A stretch of 64,000 nt of DNA from NCBI GenBank assembly GCA_012845835.1, contig JABAKD010000006.1, forward strand, positions 9,762,692 through 9,826,691. The letters are read 5' to 3'. The notes under the pieces are model-generated. The model searched no databases. It had not been told where the DNA came from and saw only the letters and a list, made by a program, of their open reading frames with translations. The DNA is from Undaria pinnatifida. Taxonomy: Eukaryota > Sar > Phaeophyceae > Laminariales > Alariaceae. Made by a program: the position numbers and the translations under genes. Of this stretch, positions 1 to 9,000 are shown piece after piece (the first letter of the stretch is position 1; the number at the start of each line of letters is the position of its first letter).

Positions 1-24
1 GGGTCTGCACCTCTATCGTGGTAC
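1..24. mobile_element. Family A terminus cut by window edge
   Basis: The sequence GCACCTCTATCGTGGTACC matches the family A terminal repeat (GCACCTCTATCGTAGCACGC) at nearly every position. The rest of the element, if present, lies to the left of the window. On the minus strand its last bases provide the GT of the gene 1 exon 7 donor. Confidence 0.5.
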
Positions 25-62
25 CCTCCAGTTGTCCAATTCAACCTTGTCAACATACACAT
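25..62 (-). CDS. Gene 1 exon 7 (tentative): discoidin-like domain continuation
   Basis: On the minus strand an acceptor catgtctgcag is followed by 38 bp that, joined in phase 1 to exon 6, read V-Y-V-D-K-V-E-L-D-N-W-R. This is the strand expected after the K-G-D-E-R-S-R-T-V-E-V segment in discoidin-type domains (V-x-V-D-G-x-x-x-x-x-W). A donor GTACCA follows at 24. The exon is very short and rests on domain logic and splice signals only. The donor coincides with the end of a family A transposon terminus. Confidence 0.5.
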
Positions 63-3000
63 CTGCAGACATGGGCGTTGCTGAAGTGATCCGCTTCTGT
101 GGCCCGCAAGCATTGGTCAGTCACAGCGGAGATGCTTACGGGACAAAATAAACAGTACTCCGGCTCAGATCAGCGATGAAACAACAAGGCGAGCCAAAAA
201 AATGTCCATGCACAAAACTTCATCCTGATTCTTCATGCGCTCGCAGCAATATTTCAAACGAACGCTTGCGACGATCGCAAGCTCTAAAGCGCTCTGCACT
301 GGTATTGGGGCATATGAACGAAGGAACAGACTGTTCGGCTTTGCTTGTTCGATCTTCGCACCAGGTATTCATCGTCTTACACCACCAACGTGTATAGGCG
401 GTCAATCTTTGAGAAAGTTTATCGAGCGATCGACGTTGATCGTAATGCTGCAAACGATCGGATGGCAAACATAACGATCCGTTCGTATGCGGGTTTCGAG
501 GGATATATAGTTCCTCAGCTATGCAGGGAAACATGTCATTCCGGGCGGGATTTTACGCACCGGCAGAAGAACATTACTGATACCGAAATGCTCTTTGCTG
601 CTCAGTCTCAAATGAACGTCACCTCGGACAACCATCAACTCTAAAGTTAAGTATCTAGAGTGTGTTTGCGGACCAAATACTTTGGGGCTTTTCCCACGAC
701 CCACCTCTACCGTGCGCGAGCGTTCGTCTCCTTTATAGAACGCCACTTGGACTTCAATGATGTCTTGCGGGTCTTCGAACACAAACTCGATCATGCACGC
801 AGTTCTGTCAGAGACAATCTTTTGCGCGCAGGACCACCTTGACTCGGCGTCGTCGGCTGTAAGGTCGTCTCGAGTTAGTGATGGTTCACATCCGTCCTCC
901 AGGCAGCCGTTTTCACCGCTTTCCGCGCCAGGGCGCTCGTCGTAGGCATTGGCTGAAGCAGTGATTGTCGTCTTGGTACCGGCCTCGACATAGTCTTCTT
1001 CGCACGGCGAGCCTGGGTCGATGCAGTTGTAGCCGTTGCTGCCGCATGTGACATCCGAGGTACTGACGCAGGTGCATTCGCAGCAATCGCCGCCGTCATA
1101 ATCTGTAAACACCAGGTTAGCAGCATGCGTTTAGACTATCTGATGCATCTTTAAGTCTATCAGCATCGTGTGATGATCGCATATATTTACGTATTTGTTC
1201 TACAGCAATCGGACTCTACATGCGGTCTGAGGAAGGTTTACGCCTTCTTTGGGTTTCGGTGGTTGGCTACACTGTTTAGTTTCGAAACCGTTCGCCGCAA
1301 GTGTGGGCGATTCCCTTGCTGAGGTTGTGTGCATCTCATTTGTAGCACAATAAAATGCGCAGCGACCAAGGCTACGATAGGGGGGGTACCCCCATTTTCA
1401 CTGGTGTGTTTGAGCCACTCGCACGAGTAGCTCTGTAGCCAACGGATGAAGATGGTTTAGGAACTTGGTTTACCGCAGCTTAGATCACCTTTGCATTGCG
1501 GATTGATTTCGTCAATATAAAACATAAAGAAAACGTAAGATTGCATAGGAACAAAGGGGTTACTCGCGCGAGTGACCCCTAGCCACTGAACTAAAAGGCC
1601 CAAAAGGGGGCCCCCCTACCGTGGCCTGGGTCCAAGCTGAAAATGTGCGCTTAGGCGAAGTCGAGGTGAACAACTTGTTGGTTATGTTGTAACAATAGAT
1701 GAATTGGACTGTACATACAATGGCAAAGCGGCTTGTACTCATTTAGTGGTATATATGACTAAACAGTGCTTCCTGCATGTGTTGGCCTTCTGCGTGGCAA
1801 TTTTGGTCGCCATGAAGGTGCATTAAGGGTACAGATATAAAGGACATAAGGCAAAAAATAACCTATGGTTGACATTTCTGGTACTTGTTTATTATGCGAG
1901 GAGATACGAAGATCTTCGGGTGTTCGTCGGATGCTTGTAGGTCCTTAACTGAAGGAACAAGGGCCACAAAAAAAGGAACCAGGCAGAGTACGGGTCATTC
2001 TCTACTGCATGCGCACGGTCTACTTGATATCAAGTTAAACACAAACGAGTTTTGACCCTCGACTCCGCGTCGGCGTACGGGTTCATCTGAGGATTTCATG
2101 GCATTCCCGTCTCGAATACGAGGTACAGTGAAGGGGAATTGCCCAGACCTGCTTTGAAATTGTTTTACAAAAATACGGATTGAGAGACCTTCAGGGTGGT
2201 AACCTGGGCAGGTAATTCCGTGGAACGACCGCTGTGAGTGAGGTTAGACTACTGCTTTGAACGAATTGAACACAGTACCTGAAACGTTTAGTTAACTAAT
2301 ACAACAGATCGCCCACTGCTGCTGCTGCTGTATGTGTACACAACGACCCCCAGCTACGTTGATTACAACGGGTGCTATTTCGTTGCGGTGTCAGGACTAC
2401 TGTCATCAGGCCACGGAGGAATTTGAATATTACCACTCATGATCGGCTTGAGCTTCGTACGACAACCGCGTACGCCACGAAACGCTGCCATTTTGGGCAG
2501 GTAACTACGTCAGCAAATCCACCACCAGCCGCGTGTGGTCAGGCTCAGGGGACGACCGAGTGAATAGTGAATTTTCCAATACACGATAACAATTCCTGAC
2601 TGCAGGAATTGGAATTCAGTTAAGGGTTATTTTCCCTGTGTTCGAAATGTGGGACGAAGTATTGATTCAACACCTCCAGCATCTTAACAGTGTTACGTCT
2701 ATTCGATACTGTCGCCCGGTTGAAATAGGAGCTCGACTTTGAGGAGGGTCAAATTACGGTGAACCCAGCCCAAATCACTTCATGTAGTTCGACTGCTTCT
2801 GGCGTTCTTTGTTTCCGGAAAACGCAAAGCTGACCAAGAAAAGTTTCATCAAGTTCGGCAGCGTCAGCCGCTCTACGAGTCAAAAACGTCCAAGACGCTA
2901 TGTACTTACTGTACATGGACACAGTCCAATCGAGGTTGCTTCTGCTCTTTAACGGAAACGTTTCTTAACTATGCTGTAGCAAGAATGCCACGTGTGCAGC

Positions 3001-6000
3001 AGTTTCGGCTTGGGTTTCTTAAACCTTTTCGGTGCGTAGTCACTTAAGGAATAAGAACACGAGTTTGGTTATGAAATGGTTCCGGATTGGGGGACGACTG
3101 CAACGGCACGATAACCCCCGACGCCATCGAAGCTACGACATATTCAGCGGTAAAGTACCCTCGGGCTTGAAATCCTGGAGGAACCCACCGTGTATTGTGC
3201 CAATAGATAAAATCGTAAAATTTCAAACGCTACCATGTACGAGACAGCCAGAGCAACAGCAGGGGCAACGGGTTTGGGAGCAGCTCAATCGTCCTCGGCA
3301 TTCACCGCGAATCCTAAAGTTGAGTGTGTAATGACGTCCACGCAAACGTACGCGTAATAGTGAAGAGCTAGAACCTTTCAACTCGTATCGTCCTGGCACA
3401 CGAGTATCCAACCGGAATCAGCGGGGACGAACAGAAATATAGCGTGGAGAAGACCTCACGAAAATCAACTCTCCGTCATTCATAAGACCGTGCGTGCCAT
3501 GACAACAAAACAGGCAGCGTCCACGGTCCGGGCAAGCCCAGGCGACCACTTGAAGGATGAAATCATCAAGCACGTAGAAATTAGAGAACGGGTGAATTGG
3601 TTACTGGTCGGCAATCCCAGGACATTTCCGGCCAAGAACGATCGTTGGCTTATAACAGAATACACATAACAGCGTGTCGTGATCCGACCTATAATCTTAC
3701 TCAGGTCGGAGAGACGGTACTCATACATCTAGGCAGCCTATTCTGCGTCCATGAACAGCCGGTGAGCATGCTTTTCTACCAAATCAGCGCTCGGTCAGAA
3801 CTGTTGCAAGGTCAAGATATCTCGTCAAGCTAACGTATGCACGCCAAGAGAAGTACGGAATCATACGTCAAGTGTGGAGCGGGCCACAGGCAAGAGGAAA
3901 GTCAACCTCGTTATTGGTTTATACCCAAGTTGAGGTGAACGACTGGGACCAAAGACTACGGGATGCAGGAGAAACTTAATCTAATCGTGCCTGACACGGG
4001 AATGGACTACGAGCATCTCTAACTGGCACCCGCCATTGTACCCTGGTCGCCCAGACCACCAAAGCCACCGAGCGCAGTGTGTCCAGCCTGTTCGGCCTGA
4101 GGGAGCACGTGTTGTCTATCGTCATCGAATAGAAGCGGGGTAGACCCCCCACCTTCAAACAAGAGGTGCAAACGTATACGTTACAGCGAAGCTTCACGCA
4201 GGAATGCCGAGTAGAGACGCGTTTGGTTCGATGTCAAATGGAAACATGACGATATATATATCGTCGACTAGTGGCGTCAGACAGAAATACTATCGAAGGT
4301 TATGTCAGAAGGGGCCGGTTTGTAGGTCTCCGTTTTCAACGTCTCAGAGACACTCGCGGGAATGGGCATCCTATTCTTATCCGCTCTAAGACATACCGTA
4401 CGTTAAACGTTCAACGTTCACTGTAGTGTTTCTGGTGCTCAACGCTTGATATGCTTTATACCTAACCCATAACCTGATTAGTATGAGACTGGCAAAAGAA
4501 ACCCATGACCAAACCCGTGGCGTAGGCACTACAAACAAATATGGATGTAAGAATATGCATAGCGTTCCGACGGTCTTGGGGTAAGGAGCCCCGATCACGC
4601 AGAAAAAATGGCAGCCGATGGAAATGCTATCTGTATCGTAGCAAGCGGCTGAGGTCTTTGACACTCACCGAGTTTCGTCTTCACGATCGCGGCCGTTTCC
4701 TGGCATGGTTTGCCGTGCTTCACTAATAAGCCACATTGAGGTCCAGAGCAACAAGAGCAAGTCGCCTATGTCGTAGTCTTGGTATGATTCGCCACAGCTG
4801 TCACAACCAACTTACGAGAGAGGTCATCCGTAATGTATCCCCCTTGAGTCAGCGGTTGATAGCAGATAGTACACTCGAAATCGACATATATATGAACGGT
4901 AGGGGATTGGGGTTTATCAATATAGCCACAATCGTACACAACTCGCTCTTGGTTGGAAGTTCGTACGTTGCAAAAACGAACGCGTGCTACGATAGAGGTC
5001 GCACGGTTTGGCTTAAACGCTTTCTTTACAATGACGGCGCTCTCCTTAACCCAAAAAAATCGTCGTAAAATAGGCCATTTCGTTTCTCGTGATTCTCGTC
5101 CTCGACACCTAGATCGTGGATTTTTCATCCGGCCAGGAGCTGTTTTCGTGTTTTTATGAATTTTTTGTTTGCAGAGATCTTTAGCCCCTACAGTGAAGAA
5201 ACCCAGATAAGAAACACGGAGCACCCCCATCGTAGCACGCCTCAACGCTACCGTAGGGTGACACCCTCACTTGTCACTACTACACCGAGTCTGAGGCGGT
5301 CGCGCGAGTGACTCTTTACCTCACTGACAAAAAAAAAGCACGTTCGGCGACTTTATTTTTGCAGCGTATCTAACCACCACTTCTTCTATCAGTATCGAGA
5401 ATGTTACACAGCACGAAAATCTTTGACCTCGCAAGGAACAGAGGGTCACTCGCGCGAGTGATACCGAGCAACTGAAACAAAAGTGGCCAAAAGGGGGTAT
5501 ATCACCCCCCCTACCGTAGCGTTGGCAGGGGGGCTAGCTACCGTCATAATTGCGACCAGGGTTGAGCCACCGCCCGACCGAGTGACTGACTCTGTACGTC
5601 ACTGAAAAAAGAAGTATATATACACACCTGTATATATATGTATATATATACCTGTGGCTATTTGCTTCGCTCATTCAAGATAAGTACTTTAGGGTTTCAT
5701 GTCGCTAAAGCCACACGGCAGCGAATGTCAAGACTGCAAAGAAACTTGGCGGGTCCCTCGCGCGAGTGACCCCTAGCCCTTGCAACAGGAGGCCCCAAGT
5801 GTGGCCTCTCTACGGTATCCTCTGTCTGCGGCAAGTCGCGACCATCGTTTGTCGGAATATTGTCATTAGCACCTACTTGTACTTCCACCACAAGGCATTA
5901 GCTACCGCAAACAAGCAAGAATCATGGAAGGTTGCTGAAGATCGGTCAATACGATGACGTCATTCAGCATATCTAGCCGCATAGTGCGCATCTTTCCTGT

Positions 6001-9000
6001 ATAGGTTACAGATGATGACTTTCCTACACAGGATTACTCGCCTAACTATTATCCTTCGTCTCGGGAGACGTTTCAATTATCGAAGGAGTTTTCTTAGCTG
6101 ATGTTAGCGACCGGATCAGAAAAAGAGCAACCATAGCCTTCTCAGTACCATTCTATGGGCCTAGTCGTCACGAAAATAGGCCTCCCAAATACCGCAACGG
6201 GGCGGCTACCTTAGAGGGCATTGTACATTCAATATATAATATTCAGTGCAGGAAGAAGCAAAATCTCACCGCATTGCTCGTTGTTGTTCTGAGAGTCGCA
6301 GACACCGTCTGACATACCAAAGCCAAAGCATGTGTGTGTTGTGTCTCCGGTGTCCGAAGGATCATCAGATGGTGTGAATGTGATGTCGTCGCCATCTGTG
6401 TCCGAGTGGTCATCAGACACAGGTACAGTGACGTCATCGTTGCCGTCTAAGCACTGAGGATCGCGGCATGTGAAACCGCCGTGCTTGATATCGCCGCACG
6501 TGAAGTCCAGGGTGCTTACGCATGTGCACTCGCAGCAATCGCCACCGTCGTACCCTGACATTGGTGGCAAACACCACGGATCGACGGCATTGGTTGGCGC
6601 TGGTTAGATGGAAATTTTGGCCTAGCTTATAATGAGGAAGCAGCGTTGTGTCATGGACAACCTGGGCACGTCAATGGGTACCCTGTCGAGGAATATTACT
6701 GCTGGCAATATTTCTCCTGGCGACGTCCACGTTTTTTAATTTGTGCATATTCTACTCGAAGAATCTTCGGTGCAACGCCAGCAACCACCGGGCGAGCAAC
6801 ACACTTTCATTAGGTGGGAAGGTAATGCTTTCGCGGTTTCAGGCTTCGCAACCAGAGGTTTGAAACGAACTAGAACCATACAAATACTCGTACCACGGGA
6901 ATAACCCCCGTGCGACGACGCACCGCAGATCGCGTTGTTGTTGTCATAGTTGTCGCAGACTCCGTTCGAAAAGTATGAGGGAGTACATCCTGACGATGTG
7001 GAGTACCCGTCGTCCGAAAACTCATCCGTGTAGAAGGTTAGGACATCGTCGTCATCGACGCAAGACGCCCTGGGATCGACACATAAGAAACCCCCGTGTT
7101 TCTCGTCGCCCCATGTGTACTCGGTCGTACTGACGCAGGTGCATTCGCAGCAATCGCCACCGTCGTAACCTGAAAAAAATTGAAAATTTCACCATGTATC
7201 CACGGCATCAGTTCGCGTCGGGAAGGCAAAAATATAGGTTGGATAGGTTATGAGGCAGTGTTGCCTTTCAGCTTGAACATTGTTCGCGGTGATATTGAAT
7301 CAGATGGAGGATTGTCAAGCACTAGAGATGCACATATTTAACGGTATAGTGCAAGGGTTTATACTCGAAACTGACAACATATCTGCAAAGAGGTGCAGAA
7401 TGAAGATCGATGTGTATGTTGGTAATCCGTCAGGCACATAGGCGTTTTAACTTGGGCTCGGTAACTCATCGGCTACTCGGACTACAGTGTAATATGTGGT
7501 ACCTACCAATATGTTGTATCGCGTACCGCATCGCCAGGCGCTCCTTAGCGCCAGGAGCTCCTTAGTGAGCCCCTATTACATCAATGAAGACCGAAACAAG
7601 AGCAACACAGGATGGTGTCTATATATGTCAGCTAGTGACGCACCGCATCCTTCTTTGTTGTTGATGACGTCGCAGTCTCCGTCTCCTAAACGATCAGGTA
7701 GGCACCATGCGTCGGCGGTGTCCAACGAATCATCGGATCCCAGCATGATAATGTCATCGTCATCGTCGACGCATGACGCGCTGGGATCTACGCATGCGAA
7801 GCCTCCGTGTATGTCCTCGCCGCACGTGAAGGACGTGGTGCTCACGCACGTGCATTCACAGCAATCGCCACCGTCATAACCTGACACCGATGGAAAATGT
7901 CACCGTGCACTGAACGATTTGTTTTTGCGATGTTCATTTGGAGGCAAGTTTGGCTTTGTGGGTCACGAAAAATCGTGCCACACACCATAAATGGTGTTCA
8001 CGCTTGTATGGCACTTGGTTGGAGATCCTCACTCAGTTTACACGCATATCATCTGCTATATTTTCTACTTGATAGTATCTCGGTTATTAAAAAAACTGGC
8101 AGCACATCATGGAACAAACGTACGCGGTGTCTGCTTCGCGAATTCGAGGCAGCAATAGGCACAGTATTCCAGCCACTCGTTCGAAGGGCGTTACTCATAT
8201 GTGAAAAATAAGACGACACGGGGCAAGCCCTCTTGCAGGAGGATTCCATGCAGTAAAAACACGCACATGAAATAACCCCAAAGCACCAACGCACCGCAGT
8301 CTTCGTTGTTATTGCCCGGATCACAGTCTCCGTCTGAGTAAAATCCAGTAACGCAAGATGTGGTCACCGTGTCTCCTTCGTGCGTAGTTGAATCATCATA
8401 TATAATAGCAACGAAGTCGTCGTCGTCGTCAATGCAGGAGACACTTGGATCGACACACTCGAAACCAGAGTCGCCGCAGGTGAATGCCGCGGTGCTGACG
8501 CAGGTACACTCGCAGCAATCTCCGCCATCGTACCCTGAATCAAGAGTGCAGAGCACACAGGTCAACATACACAACCTGTGAGCACAATCTACCCATGGCG
8601 AGGAAAAAAAATTGAGCACTGTCTTTAGCCTGCGCAAGGTTGGTGTGACAATATAATCTAGCTCATATGAAGTGATAAGCAGTGTTAATAGAGGCATGGA
8701 GGCATGCCAAGAGAGGGATATAGTGCTTAGTTTTTCTTCGGAACCTCACCAATGGAGATGTCTACCTAACCCCAAATTTGATGGATTTTGTTCTTTTTCG
8801 TAATCCTCCGGCGGATAATATAACACAAAATAGTCACAGACGGAAAATTCCAGCGGGCCCGAGAATAGAGCTGCCAGCGCAAGCCCAATACTACGGCAGT
8901 AAAAGGGGTTCCCTTGGGGGCCGTTATAGACAGTGAATCGGGGTCATCCACGGGAGGTCCACCCGCTTTTATTGGGGTGTTGTGCTTTCGTGCTGTTTAA

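Noticed and set aside
519-697. In-frame extension of gene 1 exon 6 to a stop
   Set aside because: The frame is open, but the residues no longer resemble the discoidin-type domain, and a splice donor plus a matching downstream exon (25-62) explain the domain better. Kept as an alternative only.
703-718. Family A-like end (CCACCTCTACCGTGCGC) at the exon 6 donor
   Set aside because: It codes for the conserved R-T-V-E-V segment of the domain, so the likeness to the transposon end is probably coincidence.
4766-5245. 159-codon minus-strand ORF
   Set aside because: It lies across a family A MITE and its flank. The same sequence in other copies is not open, so it is a chance frame.
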